Source: Temnopleurus reevesii (taxonomy: Eukaryota; Echinodermata; Echinoidea; Temnopleuroida; Temnopleuridae). Taken from it: a stretch of DNA of 22,558 nt. Position 1 is the first letter of the stretch, and every line of letters starts with the position of its first letter. The stretch lies in assembly GCA_036244855.1 (NCBI GenBank), contig BQKZ01005016.1, forward strand, positions 1,584 to 24,141, written 5' to 3'. Under the pieces are notes generated by a model. It worked only from the letters and a program-made list of their open reading frames with translations. It made no database searches and was not told the origin of the DNA. The translations under genes were made by a program, and so were the position numbers. This document shows positions 10,301 to 18,232 of this stretch, piece after piece.

Positions 10301-12424
10301 TACTCATGTCACCAATTTGAAGTTGCAGGTGATCGACTATGGCCAGTTAGAATACAAGTAATTGTTTGTTTAAGTTAAAATTTATTTGGAGTGGATTTGC
10401 AATTGACTTAAATTTTTCTTTCAATAGAAAAAATAAATTCTCGTCTTGGATCAGCTCTCATTTTATACATTAATGAGATATTATTTCACAACTGCATAGT
10501 AGCGTGCTTAAAGCTGTGCCTACAATAGTTTTGTAGGCAGTTCATTCTTATTTGCAGAAATCTAGAATCTTGTGAAAATATTTCTCTGCTAGATCTTCAT
10601 GTGGACTAACATTGATGCTCTTTTTTTCAACAATTTTTCAGGAAATGTTACACAGAAGAACAGTGAAGTTGGTTGAGTTTGATAGTGCAGTCAAAACACT
10701 TAACAAGGCTAACCCACAAAAGAGAGCAGCTGTAAGTAAATTATAGTAGTGTACATGATTTCTTGTTTACCAGACTCATAAAAATCCATCTATGCAGTCA
10801 AGACAACGAAGAATATTCCCACAAAATACAATATTTGTTCCCTGTTCCAGAAAACCTACAATTGACAGAAATTTTGGTCTTTATTATTAATTGCCATGGC
10901 AAAATTATTAGCCTATCAATAGGCGGGTTTACTTATATATTCAAATTTATGTGCATTTAACGTGGTTACGTGGTATTCCAAAGACCGGTTGATAACAATA
11001 AGACTACAATACTTGGAATCCAGTTTGCATACATTACTTGTTGCTATGTCGGGCAAGCTTCGAGCAAGCTTTCGGGTTGTCAAGAACAACCTTTGTGTTA
11101 GAGGTATGCATAACATTTGCATCTATTAGTAAACCCGCCTATTGACATCACGAATTCCACAAAAATTTTGTGTGCCATTAATGACAAAATCACCACCAAA
11201 GGAACGTTTTATGAATCAGCATGATAACATTATATGAATTTCTGCAACCTCTGAATGAATAATGTCAATAAATCCGTTTGCTTTTCAATGGGCATTGATG
11301 TTGGTCTATGTTCAGTTAGTTCATAATGACTTTGATTTATGCAAATTAATTTCGATGATTTTCAATTACGATTGATTTTATGTTTGTAAACCTTACAGGC
11401 AGAAGAGAACAAAGACAAGAAAGAGAAGGACTTTAATGACATTTCCAGTATAGCAAAGAAAGAGGTAGGACAATTATGATATGGTCAACCCAGCCGTTGT
11501 CGAACCTGTTTGCATAAAGAATTAGCTTTTACATAGAGAAAATTTTACTTATTAGGGGTAAAAGCAATGAAATATAAAGAAAAGACTATTTCAACGACCT
11601 TTGACTTAGGCGAATTTGACTTTGTTTTAATGTGAATCACAGCCATGCCATGAGTAAATTACATTTTTATAGTTTGTTTGTTGATGTTACCATTTTGTAA
11701 AAAAAATTGTAGAAAAAGGTAACAAGGTTATTGTTGGACCTGTTTAATATATTTACTACATTAAAGGCACTGAAACTACCTGCAGTTGGAAAAGTAGTAG
11801 CAACAGTGTTTACAGTGTGATATATGAGTTTCAGTTTTAGAGGAAGTAGAAGCTGTTAATACAAGAAAGGATATTTATGAAAATTGATACCTTGAAATTA
11901 AAAGCAAACACAAAATGTCTGCACTGATTTCTGGAATATTGTTTATTACAAAGCAATAAAACAATAAGGTGGTAGTTACATGTCCATCCAAACCATTTTT
12001 ATTACTAATTGAAATATTTGCTAGCAGTATTGATCTATTCTTGAATGCTATGGGTATTTTCAGTTTAGTTATCTTTTGATATCCTAAAGTTTGATCCTAG
12101 AGGAATGGAGAAAATTGATTCGGACTTATTGTTATGTTTGATATAGTTCCAACAAGAGTCCAATGGCCTTTGCACCAAACTATCTGATTTGTGTCTCCGA
12201 AAACTAGCTAGTTGTATTCTTTAATCTGGAACACTTTTTACAAATTCTTGACAAGGTTATTTTATATTCACATTTTTTTCCAGCTTCAAATATACAATCG
12301 TCAACGAGTGATAGAGTTCCAGAAATCCTTGGTGCTTTATGCTGAAGCCAACATCAAGACTGCAAGAGATATGTATGCCCTCTTAGCAAAGGACCTCTCA
12401 GAGATTAAGCACCTCACAATATAG
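1217..12424 (+). CDS. SNX-BAR sorting nexin, SNX5/SNX6/SNX32-like (5' end missing)
   Basis: Ten exons (1217-1342, 5599-5700, 6354-6447, 7938-8050, 8573-8762, 9214-9301, 10093-10219, 10642-10731, 11399-11464, 12284-12424) join in one frame with GT/AG at every intron, giving 378 residues and a TAG stop. Residues ~18-145 form a PX domain with a PPLPARP loop. Residues ~150-170 form a basic amphipathic linker, and ~175-378 a three-helix BAR domain ending like SNX5/6. EMLHRRTVKLVEF matches the equivalent helix of that subfamily. SNX5/6 are ~405 residues, so about 20-30 N-terminal residues are missing. By family, such proteins dimerise with SNX1/2-type partners, tubulate endosomes and sort cargo for retrograde transport (ESCPE-1). 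The PX basic site is noncanonical: RVYEDF, with Val where PI3P binders have Arg. SNX-BAR membership is firm; the exact subfamily is less so. Confidence 0.88.
2627..3145. mobile_element. MITE-like inverted-repeat element, copy 1
   Basis: The ends are inverted copies of each other. The left end, TTAAAGCCCAAGTA followed by TTTTGGTAAA, is matched by the reverse complement of the right end. Homology continues inward to GTGAATATTT on both sides. The element is about 520 bp with no coding capacity, as expected of a non-autonomous DNA element. A second, inverted copy lies at 4088-4440. No target-site duplication is clear. Confidence 0.7.
4088..4440. mobile_element. same inverted-repeat family, copy 2, reverse orientation and internally deleted
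   Basis: The reverse complement aligns with 2627-3145. Shared blocks include TTCTTGATAAAGGACA, GATGAAAATTTCAGAA, CTTTTTATCA and TCAAATTCAAATTTT. Relative to copy 1 it lacks the segment before the far end, where the sequence jumps directly to TTACCAAAACT. The outermost bases are diverged, so the ends are approximate. Confidence 0.65.
4825..4923 (-). other. GC-richer patch with a short protein-like frame inside the sorting-nexin intron
   Basis: The minus strand reads 32 codons from ATG to tandem stop codons (TGA TGA), beginning MNELERLVSGLKGMLDEP. It is preceded by CCAG, which could be an acceptor. The surrounding ~130 bases are clearly less AT-rich than the intron. I recognise no family. It could be a nested terminal exon, a pseudogene scrap, a repeat or a conserved regulatory patch; the evidence does not separate these. 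Confidence 0.18.
5361..5521. mobile_element. MITE-like hairpin element
   Basis: The arms are inverted. The left begins CGCACCAAACATGGCACAGC and reaches TTGGCCA; the right arm's reverse complement begins CACACCAAACA and contains ATGGCACAGCATTTA and ATTGGCCAA. The arms are about 65 bases with mismatches and small gaps, and the central loop is short. It lies just upstream of the acceptor of the next exon (5599). No coding content. Confidence 0.65.
5599..5700 (+). CDS. sorting nexin exon: PX basic motif
   Basis: Thirty-four codons, phase 0. Contains ERVYEDFEWLQHCL, matching the PX RRYxDF region, and ends in GGVI just before the Pro-rich loop. Acceptor TTGACAG, donor GTAAGT. Confidence 0.88.
5701..6353 (+). 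other. intron, no further features seen
   Basis: AT-rich, including a run of AGATAAATAAAT-like words near 5930-5970. No exon or clear repeat was recognised. Confidence 0.6.
6354..6447 (+). CDS. sorting nexin exon: PX Pro-rich loop
   Basis: Thirty-one codons plus one base. VPPLPARP is the PX PPxxP loop; a Ser/Ala-rich stretch and KELGEESTKVK follow. Acceptor TTAATTAG, donor GTTAGT. SNX5/6 have a longer helical insertion here. Confidence 0.85.
6448..7346 (+). other. intron, left portion without recognised features
   Basis: AT-rich sequence with no plausible exon. The right part of the same intron is occupied by the large inverted-repeat element at 7347-7902. Confidence 0.55.
7347..7902. mobile_element. 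~560-bp foldback / MITE-like element with long terminal inverted repeats
   Basis: The left end TAAAAGAAGAGTCTACCCC is matched by the reverse complement of the right end. Similarity continues about 130-150 bases inward: AAAATNATAATTT, GTGAACAGAA/ATGAACAGAA, AATCGGACAAGTAA/AATCAGACAATTAA, AAGTTATGAATTTTT/AAGTTACAAATGTTT. There is no open frame of note. It ends only 35 bases before the next exon, at 7938, so it supplies sequence close to that exon's acceptor. Confidence 0.75.
7938..8050 (+). CDS. sorting nexin exon: PX C-terminal helices
   Basis: Completes a split Gly codon and adds 37 codons. DEFHKDCRHLEKYLNLVI is the helix carrying the conserved PX Arg, and KFLTAQE closes the domain. Acceptor AAGCAG, donor GTAAGT. 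Confidence 0.88.
8051..8572 (+). other. intron, nothing further recognised
   Basis: AT-rich; no exon, RNA gene or clear repeat seen. Confidence 0.55.
8573..8762 (+). CDS. sorting nexin exon: amphipathic linker and BAR helix 1
   Basis: Sixty-three codons plus one base, phase 0 start. KVKRGIFSSLTQKMSEVM parallels the membrane-inserting amphipathic helix of SNX-BAR proteins. FQHERDRANQIVPIMRDL begins the first BAR helix. Acceptor GTGGCAG, donor GTAAGT. The ATG at 8564 lies in the intron and is not a start. Confidence 0.88.
8763..9213 (+). other. intron, nothing further recognised
   Basis: AT-rich; no exon or clear repeat seen. Confidence 0.55.
9214..9301 (+). CDS. sorting nexin exon: BAR helix 1 end
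   Basis: Completes an Arg codon, adds 28 codons (LSAALNHFATALCLVSSAEK...) and leaves two bases. ALNHFATALCLVSSAE corresponds to the ADDYIHTAACLHSLAL region of SNX5. Acceptor TTTTCAG, donor GTAAGT. Confidence 0.85.
9349..9565. repeat. likely dispersed repeat with weak inverted ends
   Basis: Starts CTGTAAAAGCCAATATTTT and ends with a sequence whose reverse complement reads ACCGTTCAAGCTGAAAATTT. Both halves contain a TTATTTTCG/TTATTTTCA block. This resembles a dispersed repeat type common in marine invertebrates (recollection only). Ends are approximate. Confidence 0.4.
9744..9835 (+). pseudogene. decayed partial duplicate of the 10093-10219 exon and its acceptor
   Basis: Aligns with 10044-10163 by eye. 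Both have AACTCA...TGTCATC, then CTTTGCCTCC, a CAACAG/AAACAG acceptor, AGTGCAGCTA, then CTATTCCCATG and ATTGATGTG. The copy has lost about 20 bases inside the exon part, which shifts the frame. It stops about 44 bases into the exon (about 64 bases of the intact one) and has no donor, so it cannot replace the real exon. Its acceptor (AG at 9790-9791) still looks usable. Confidence 0.75.
9863..10023. mobile_element. GACTTAGGC-type MITE, copy A
   Basis: 161 bp with inverted ends. The left ACCTTGTCTAAGTCAAAT is matched by the right-end reverse complement ACCTTGCCTAAGTC...AAGTCAAA. The interior has GAGAAAATTTGAC and a purine-rich AAAGAGAAGGG tract. It sits between the decayed exon copy and the real exon. 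Related copies are at 11484-11624, 14475-14608, 16614-16754 and 18576-18721. Confidence 0.7.
10093..10219 (+). CDS. sorting nexin exon: BAR helix 2
   Basis: Completes a Gln codon and adds 42 codons, from VQLLFARSMEHYSHG to DVYARYAEAEK. Acceptor ATCAACAG, donor GTATAT. The second AG at 10097-10098 is disfavoured because phase is kept only with the first. Confidence 0.85.
10220..10641 (+). other. intron, nothing further recognised
   Basis: AT-rich; no exon or clear repeat seen. Ends in a T-rich tract with acceptor TTTTTCAG. Confidence 0.55.
10642..10731 (+). CDS. sorting nexin exon: BAR tip region
   Basis: Thirty codons, phase 0. EMLHRRTVKLVEFDSAVKTL closely parallels the DLLYRRTKALIDYENSNKAL helix of SNX5. 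Donor GTAAGT. Confidence 0.88.
10916..11145. mobile_element. ~230-bp MITE-like element with near-perfect terminal repeats
   Basis: Left end TCAATAGGCGGGTTTACT is repeated exactly, inverted, at the right end. Similarity continues inward (ATATATTCAAAT/ATAGATGCAAAT). The centre has its own small palindrome, GCAAGCTTCGAGCAAGC. A 68-codon minus-strand frame inside is incidental. It interrupts an intron of the sorting nexin. Confidence 0.75.
11399..11464 (+). CDS. sorting nexin exon: charged BAR helix segment
   Basis: Twenty-two codons, phase 0: AEENKDKKEKDFNDISSIAK, then KE. Highly charged, as expected at the BAR tip and start of helix 3. Acceptor CTTACAG, donor GTAGGA (a weaker donor). Confidence 0.82.
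11484..11624. mobile_element. GACTTAGGC-type MITE, copy B
   Basis: Left GTCAACC...TTGTCGAACCT and right TTTGACTTAGGCGAATTTGA are the family ends. The interior matches the other copies (AGAGAAAATTTTACTTA, GGGGTAAAAGCAATGAAATA). More diverged at its left end. Confidence 0.6.
12284..12424 (+). CDS. sorting nexin last exon with stop
   Basis: Forty-six codons and TAG. LQIYNRQRVIEFQKSLVLYA then EANIKTARDMYALLAKDLSE matches the last BAR helix, where SNX5 has NFKRKRVAAFRKNLIEMSEL. Acceptor TTTTTTTCCAG. Confidence 0.9.
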   Translation, partial: LQIYNRQRVIEFQKSLVLYAEANIKTARDMYALLAKDLSEIKHLTI

Positions 12425-12647
12425 AACAGAATATATCGTCCATTAGTTCATCATTTAGTCCTTCATTCATCTTGTAGTGCAGGAGAGAAAATTATTTTTG
12501 TACATCTCTCAGGCGTTACATGTTTCCATGGATATATCAAATCATCTCTAAACATATAATTGTGATGCAATATTCATTGATCTTGTCATTAGAGGTAGGT
12601 TGATGGTTGTTGCATTTTAGTAATCTAGCACTCCAACTCTAACATGC

Positions 12648-12653
12648 AATAAA
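12648..12653 (+). terminator. AATAAA poly(A) signal, proximal
   Basis: First canonical hexamer after the sorting-nexin stop, followed by a GT-rich stretch (GTGTGTTTTATGT) typical of a downstream element. Best candidate for the main cleavage site. Confidence 0.55.
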
Positions 12654-12911
12654 GTGTGTTTTATGTAAAAGTTTGGAATGTATGTATGATAGCACTGTAT
12701 AAATGTTTGATTGGTTGTAAAGAAATTATAACAGTATTGTATGAAATACACAAGAGTTAATTGTGATATGTTGCCTAAGATCACCTGATTATTTGTATTG
12801 TTATTTTTGCATTGTTCACCATAATTATATTGTTTGTATTTCTTTTTAACTTCATAAAATGAAGAAATCTTCTCCACAACATATTATTAATGTACTTACT
12901 GGATGACCAGA

Positions 12912-12917
12912 AATAAA
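12912..12917 (+). terminator. AATAAA poly(A) signal, second candidate
   Basis: Canonical hexamer about 490 bases after the stop, without an evident GT-rich element. Confidence 0.3.
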
Positions 12918-13725
12918 GGAGCCCAAAATACCTAACATGCATTTGAACTGAATTTCAAGGGAGAGAGAATTAACTTTCCGATTACAATAAGATCACTTAT
13001 TTTATCTCATGCAATCAGAGGTTTTTGGTCATTCTATAAAAATATCATCAAAATATGCTTACATTTTTTCACATAAACAAATGATAAGCAACATAGAATG
13101 TTAGAATGATCATGTGTATATTGAATGAATTTGCAAACATGGCTCCCATTTAAAAATTACCTGAATTTATGCAAAAAAAAATGGAAGATTCATATATACC
13201 AGATGATGACTGTAGGGACCATACAAAACACTAAACTCTGGATTTGAAATTTTATATTTGGAAGCTATTATTCCCTTGAGTTTTTCTTGGGAGGGATTAT
13301 AACCTCCCTCAATAAGCATTTCAAACCATATGTGTGTGTGTGTAATATTCTATATGTTTCCTCTTCTGCTTGTCAGCATCCTTATAATGTTACAAATATG
13401 TTGAATGTCAGTGTTGATTTAAAGAGTTTGTGATTGAGGCATTGTCAAAATTTGTCATAATTTGTGAACATTAAGAGTATAATTATAATTATATTGTCTC
13501 ATTAAAATGATATTTTTGATATTGACAATTTTTAAATTGTAACAATACAAAACAATGTTCATTCAGACATGTATGCAATGTTACAGAGAAGAATGATTGT
13601 TAATGTATCAATAAGGTGTTAAAATTTTAATTGTTTACCTGGATATGAAAATGTGTGCTGTACAAGTAAGTTTGATGAATACATTTGTGTTGAACATATT
13701 ATAAAAGAACAAAAATTGAACCTTC

Positions 13726-13731
13726 AATAAA
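13726..13731 (+). terminator. AATAAA poly(A) signal, distal candidate
   Basis: Canonical hexamer about 1.3 kb past the stop; could give a long 3' UTR or be chance. Confidence 0.2.
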
Positions 13732-13931
13732 AGCAACATAGAACTTTTAATTCTATGACCATTTACAAAAAATGTATTAAATAAACTACTCAGAATCTAT
13801 ATCATTAGATCAGATAAATTGTTTGATAGAAAGTTTCAAGTTAAAATGGTATGAAGTTCAGTAAGAAATAAAAAGCAATGACAGTCATCTTAGAGGGATA
13901 TAATATCAGGTGCAAAGTTTTAGGATGGCCA

Positions 13932-14077
13932 GGATTGTGTTTCATAAAGCGGCTGTAGATATGACTCTATGAACGACTGGTGATCCTTTCTAAGGTGCGA
14001 TTCAGCAAAAAACGGTATGTAGGACAGTCGTTCGTAGAGTCATGTGTACATCTAAAACGCTTTATGAAGCACAACCC
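13932..14077. mobile_element. hairpin MITE with ~50-bp arms
   Basis: Left arm contains TTGTG, TTCATAAAGCG, TAGAT, ATGACTCTATGAACGACTG. The right arm's reverse complement reads GGGGTTGTGCTTCATAAAGCG...ATGACTCTACGAACGACTG. The loop is about 40 bases. I associate this end sequence with an abundant sea-urchin repeat, from memory only. A 130-codon plus frame starting inside it (13980-14372) is not a gene. Confidence 0.78.
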
Positions 14078-14304
14078 CAGTATTATTACAGTAAAATTAC
14101 TTACCACCCCAAAGTTTTGTTCTGCAAAGGTATTCCAGTGCCCATTTTTAAGTCTTACTCATTTCTTCTTATTTTTTTTTTTGACTGGAATGGTGTGGCT
14201 TCAAAAGATGTGTGTGCTCTTTATTTTCATTGAGGCTGTTTGTTTTGATAGTAATAATTGCCAAATCAGAGGCAAAATATATGTGGAAGGAAGAGGAGCG
14301 CGGA

Positions 14305-14320
14305 GGGGGGGGGGGGGGGG
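14305..14320 (+). repeat. homopolymer run of 16 G
   Basis: Sixteen uninterrupted G after GCGGA, followed by TAG. Prone to length error in sequencing and able to form G-quadruplex. A longer run of the same kind is at 17612-17633. Confidence 0.95.
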
Positions 14321-14474
14321 TAGTCCAGCCATTAAAATCATAAAAAACTTTGTATTTTTTAAAGAAAATTAAGCATAAGCTACAGTTTATGTTATAACTA
14401 GTAATGAGTTTGGGAGTTGATGATATTAATGGATACAATAGGAAGCAAAGGTGGGGAATTATATTCATATTACA

Positions 14475-14608
14475 GTCAATCTTGCTTGGAGTCAAATCTT
14501 CCGGGAATGAAAAAATAGCTTCATATTAGAGAAAATTCGACCAATGAGGGGTAAAAACAATAGAATACAAAGTGAAGAGGGCTTGAAAACGCCTTTGACT
14601 TCGACTTT
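14475..14608. mobile_element. GACTTAGGC-type MITE, copy C
   Basis: Begins GTCAATCTTGCTTGGAGTC. The interior has AGAGAAAATTCGACCAATGA and GGGGTAAAAACAATAGAATA, matching copy B. Ends CCTTTGACTTCGACTTTTA. Confidence 0.65.
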
Positions 14609-15137
14609 TATTGGACATTCAGGATGTCAACATACATGTATTAAAGATTGATTCTATATCTTTTGGTTTTAATACATTTGCAATAGGGTATTTTAATTTT
14701 AATGTATACAAGGGAATTGATAAGAGCTTACTCTACTAATTTCCATTCACCTCTGAAAAATATGTCAATCTCATTGACTATAAATTCAGTATAATCAATT
14801 ATGTATATGCTATTCCTGATCCTTTCTTAAATACCTAATAATATTTTGCGATACATGTATTTCAGAATGTAACAATTCTTATTTCACAGCGGTCATTCCG
14901 GTACATATATCTGGTTAATATGTGTTCCAACCATTCAGATTGACTGTTGAAGTCATTATGTACAGTGTTAGTTGGTCAGCACTTGTAAAAACATTGAATA
15001 CGAAATGTTTTACAGGTATAATTTCATTGTCAAGTACTCTAGCATTTGTGAGATTAAGAAAATTAACCTACAGTAGCACACCAAGAATAAATTGTATTAT
15101 TCCAATAGTTGCTATTGTTTGAACAGTCCAGATATTA
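14609..15137. other. intergenic DNA, nothing recognised
   Basis: AT-rich. A 66-codon plus frame at 14922-15122 shows no family pattern or splice context and is treated as chance. Confidence 0.5.
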
Positions 15138-15291
15138 GATACAATGCAAGTTGGAATTCCTTAGTTTCCTACCATCTCAGTATTAAAGCTCAGAACAATA
15201 GATGAGGCCAAGTGATCCCACTGTAATGACATTGTTTTCAGCTTCATAGTGATAACAGGCAACCAACGAATTCCGACATGCGCTGTATATC
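15138..15291. mobile_element. MITE-like inverted repeat, second hairpin family, copy 1
   Basis: Left arm GATACAATGCAAGTTGGAATT, running to AAGCTCAGAACAATAG, pairs with the right arm, whose reverse complement runs from GATATACAGCGCATGTCGGAATT to GAAGCTGAAAACAATG. Arms are about 65 bases and imperfect. A shorter relative lies at 16407-16516. Confidence 0.62.
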
Positions 15292-16406
15292 ATGAACAGA
15301 ATCAAGTTTTGACTCGTCAAAATTGTTTATTTCTTTTTGTCACTTCATCATAATGAAATAGAATAATATATTTGAAAAATTGGATCATATCCACAAGCTT
15401 TGTAACTTTTTTTCACTTGAATTTTTTATTCTGTGTTTCGCAGGATGAAAGCAGATGGTATGCGATATTATACACAAGTCTGTACAATGAACTTTTTATG
15501 TTTATCTATCAAGACTCGCTGTTATGGATGTGCAGTAAAATGACTTTTCTAACTATATTGGACATTAATTCAAGTAAATATATGTGGAGTTATGGCTTTT
15601 ATATATTGAAGAGTGGAGTTGCATTTATTGTTACTCCAATAAGAACCCCAGCTTTACACCTCTCTTTACTATACTGAATGTGAATGTGTATTCCTCATAA
15701 ATCAGACCTGTGTATACAGAACAAGATATAATCCATGGGTTTCCTTAATAAGCGTTTATTGTTCTTTGATTTTCGTTTAAACTTTCCTGCTATTTGAATT
15801 CCTTTTAAGCATTATGTCAACCTAATTGTGATTTGGAGTTTAATTTATCAATGGAATATGTGATTGAAAGAGTTGCCCAATTCCATTTGAAAATGTTCTT
15901 GTGAAAAAAGAATAAACTATCCACTACACTTGTCTTCTATTTTTCTAAACCTCTTGCACCATCTTGTTAATCTCTCTATCATCAGAATAATTTAGTCATG
16001 GATAACAAATATATTAAGAATTCATGGACCATTTGAAATAGATCATTTAATTTTGGAACATTCCATTTTGACCAATTTTCCTCACATGATCAGAAAGCAC
16101 TTTATTATTTCTAAAGATTATTTTATAAACATGCCTTATTTAAGAGTTCAAATATTTTGTAGAAACCTGTAAATTTAGACTATTTTATTCTTACGAGATT
16201 AATAAATGTTACTCATAAATTTTGTATATTGCCTTATCAATAAATCATCTATGTAATGTATTCACTATACAATGAATCTGTGTTTCTTTTTAAATATTTT
16301 AACCTCAGCATATTTTATGGATTCTTAGGCACAGTTTGAGACCATTAATTAACATGTATTTACAAATAATAAATGTGAAATCATATCCATATTACATCAG
16401 AATATG
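15292..16406. other. intergenic DNA, nothing recognised
   Basis: A 101-codon plus frame (15372-15677) is hydrophobic-rich and unlike any family I know, with no splice or homology support; treated as chance. Otherwise AT-rich. Confidence 0.5.
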
Positions 16407-16516
16407 TGTACACTGCAAGTCACAATGGGATCATGGCAGATTCACTGGGCGATCTCAATTGTTTAGAGCTTTGTAGTGATAGCAGGTTACCAATGAATTA
16501 TGACTTACAGTGTACA
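16407..16516. mobile_element. second hairpin family, shortened copy 2
   Basis: Ends are inverted: TGTACACTGCAAGTCACAAT on the left, reverse complement TGTACACTGTAAGTCATAAT on the right. The right half (TAGTGATAGCAGGTTACCAA) aligns with 15248-15266 (TAGTGATAACAGGCAACCAA), so the two elements are related. Confidence 0.65.
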
Positions 16517-16613
16517 TGCATCTCTCATTTCCAAGAGAATTCCGCTGTTGGAATACAATAAAACACCCAAGACTTTATACGGCCTGTCAACTATAGGAGG
16601 TAATTGGATAATA

Positions 16614-16754
16614 CAGGTACTTCTCTGCCAAATTTTATCTCTTGGGGCAAAAGACATTTGTTAGACTTGGGAGAAATTTGACTTTCAAGAGGTACATAAC
16701 ACATCATTGGTACGATTCTTTGACTTAGAGAAGTTCAACTTTGGCATAGTTGAA
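16614..16754. mobile_element. GACTTAGGC-type MITE, copy D
   Basis: Interior GGGAGAAATTTGACTTTCAA and end TTTGACTTAGAGAAGTTCAA with TTTGGCATAGTTGAA fit the family. The left end is diverged (TCTGCCAAATTTTATCTC), so the start is approximate. Confidence 0.55.
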
Positions 16755-17164
16755 TGTACTAAGAGAGGGTTTTTCACTTTAAGTGGTAAATGCATAATAC
16801 AGACATACCAGCCCCAAGGCGTATTTCTTCATCCTCATCCCACTATCGCTTCAGAAGTGGTACGAAGATGTAAGTCAATTTAATGTCTACATACCATTAG
16901 TCGCTATATACACCTGGGCCGAAATGCTAAAAACTGATATCTTTTATGTTAGCAAAAACGTTAATTGTCATAACAAGTCAATATTATGATGCACCATTGG
17001 TAAATATTTTCGCGGTGTGTGCAGTGCTCACGCAAGGTTAAAAGAGACCCCTGTGCACCCAACAATAAGAATTACTTACTGTACGCAATTAGCATTTGTG
17101 GCGACAGTTCACATCATTACTCTTCACACAGAAGACAACACAATATTCAGAATTTTGGCCCTGA
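16755..17164. other. intergenic DNA, nothing recognised
   Basis: No supported gene. Two overlapping plus frames start at 17017 and 17019; at least one must be spurious, and neither shows a family signature. Confidence 0.45.
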
Positions 17165-17287
17165 GCTCCAGAGGTGTGTACAAGTCTACTTACAGAAAAT
17201 GTTGGAACTGATCATGTTCATGATGTTGGCTATGTGATCGCAAAGGTTCTTATACTTGCTGGGAAATATCCAAACAAACTAAGTTGA
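17165..17287 (+). other. short protein-like frame ending in TGA, possible exon remnant
   Basis: After an in-frame TGA at 17162-17164, one frame stays open for 40 codons to TGA at 17285-17287. It contains TENVGTDHVHDVGYVIAKVL then ILAGKYPNKLS, a more protein-like composition than its surroundings. An AG at 17169-17170 (CTCCAG) could be an acceptor. No family recognised. It could be the tail of a degenerate gene or transposon-derived coding DNA. Confidence 0.22.
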
Positions 17288-17611
17288 GGTACATTGAAAA
17301 ACATCAATTTGCAAAGACTTGCAATTGACAAATTGGAGTTAAATTCCAAGTCTACTGTCGACATCAAAGCTCTAAAATTTCATTTTGGAAATCTTGATTG
17401 GAGCTCATTTTTCCCTACAACCCTAAAATAGTTAATGATTTAAAACTCTCTCCAAAGATTCACGTCTGACTTTATATGATGATGTTTGTCTTAGTTTTGA
17501 GTTAGTGATACAGCTTCTATTGGGAACTTGCCATTGTAATATTTTCTTTTGTCTCTACATGCCTTTAAGAAGCAGCTTCATTTTTGGTGTACAACACCAT
17601 ATTTTTGCAAT

Positions 17612-17633
17612 GGGGGGGGGGGGGGGGGGGGGG
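17612..17633 (+). repeat. homopolymer run of 22 G
   Basis: Twenty-two uninterrupted G after GCAAT, again followed by TAG. The true length is uncertain in any assembly. Confidence 0.95.
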
Positions 17634-17886
17634 TAGCAAGGAATAGGAGAAGCAATTCTTAATAAATTGCGACAGAAGACATATGGTTGCATGCTACACT
17701 TGGCAAACTATAACTAAGTAATTAACCATCCAATTACAATGATCTCTTCACCATTGGATTTTTCTAGCCAATATTGTAAATATAGTGTATGGTTTGCCCA
17801 TATTTGATGAAAAAAAAAATGGTGTAATATAGCTACTATAATATAATACGTTCAGATTCTGCTCTGATTTTTCACATAATGAGCAC

Positions 17887-17892
17887 TTTATT
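17887..17892 (-). terminator. AATAAA poly(A) signal, distal candidate for the Pcc1 gene
   Basis: Canonical hexamer on the minus strand about 340 bases past the Pcc1 stop. Confidence 0.3.
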
Positions 17893-18077
17893 TAGTTGAA
17901 AAGTGTCAAAGTTTAGTGATGTATGCTGAATACATCCAGAAGTTGCGCTCCGCTTCACATAAAGGGCACTTTCAGCCGAAAAAATCTTACAGTGTACTCT
18001 TCGGTACATGCCGATTGTATCTGACACCTACACTGATCTTGCACATAATGAGCACTCTCAGCTAGAAAGTGTCACAA

Positions 18078-18083
18078 TTTAAT
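18078..18083 (-). terminator. ATTAAA poly(A) signal candidate for the Pcc1 gene
   Basis: Minus-strand ATTAAA about 150 bases past the TAG stop, inside the degenerate tandem repeat. A minus-strand AATAAA at 17887-17892 is the next candidate. Confidence 0.35.
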
Positions 18084-18232
18084 TTGGCACATCATGAGCA
18101 ATCCTTGGTGAAAGGCGTCACAGTTCTAACATACAAAGAACTTCAGCATATGCAAGCAACTTCCACATACTCATGGCTGCAATCCACAACATGTATATAG
18201 CGTCCATTTGCACATTAGTTTCTGCTCCTGTG

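Larger units (their letters stand above)
12425..13931 (+). other. 3' untranslated region and downstream flank of the sorting nexin
   Basis: No coding exon. Possible poly(A) signals at 12648, 12912 and 13726 would allow 3' UTRs of roughly 240, 500 or 1300 bases. A short TG run (13331-13342) is the only simple repeat. Confidence 0.5.
17873..18130. repeat. degenerate tandem repeat downstream of the Pcc1 gene
   Basis: The word CACATAATGAGCACT recurs, with variants, at 17873, 17956, 18042 and 18088 (spacings about 83, 86 and 46). Each is followed by a TTTCAGCTGAAAAGTGTCA-like stretch. The unit may be about 42 bp, with 84-bp higher order. It falls within 350 bases of the Pcc1 stop, so part may be transcribed in its 3' UTR. 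Confidence 0.6.

Noticed and set aside
10916..11122. 68-codon minus frame
   Set aside because: Lies wholly inside the inverted-repeat element at 10916-11145.
13980..14372. 130-codon plus frame, longest in the window
   Set aside because: It starts inside the hairpin MITE and runs through a G homopolymer, giving Gly-rich low-complexity protein. The overlapping minus frame at 14169-14495 is its shadow, with a Pro run.
15372..15677. 101-codon plus frame
   Set aside because: Phe/Tyr/Ser-rich translation typical of AT-rich DNA, with no motif, splice context or raised G+C.
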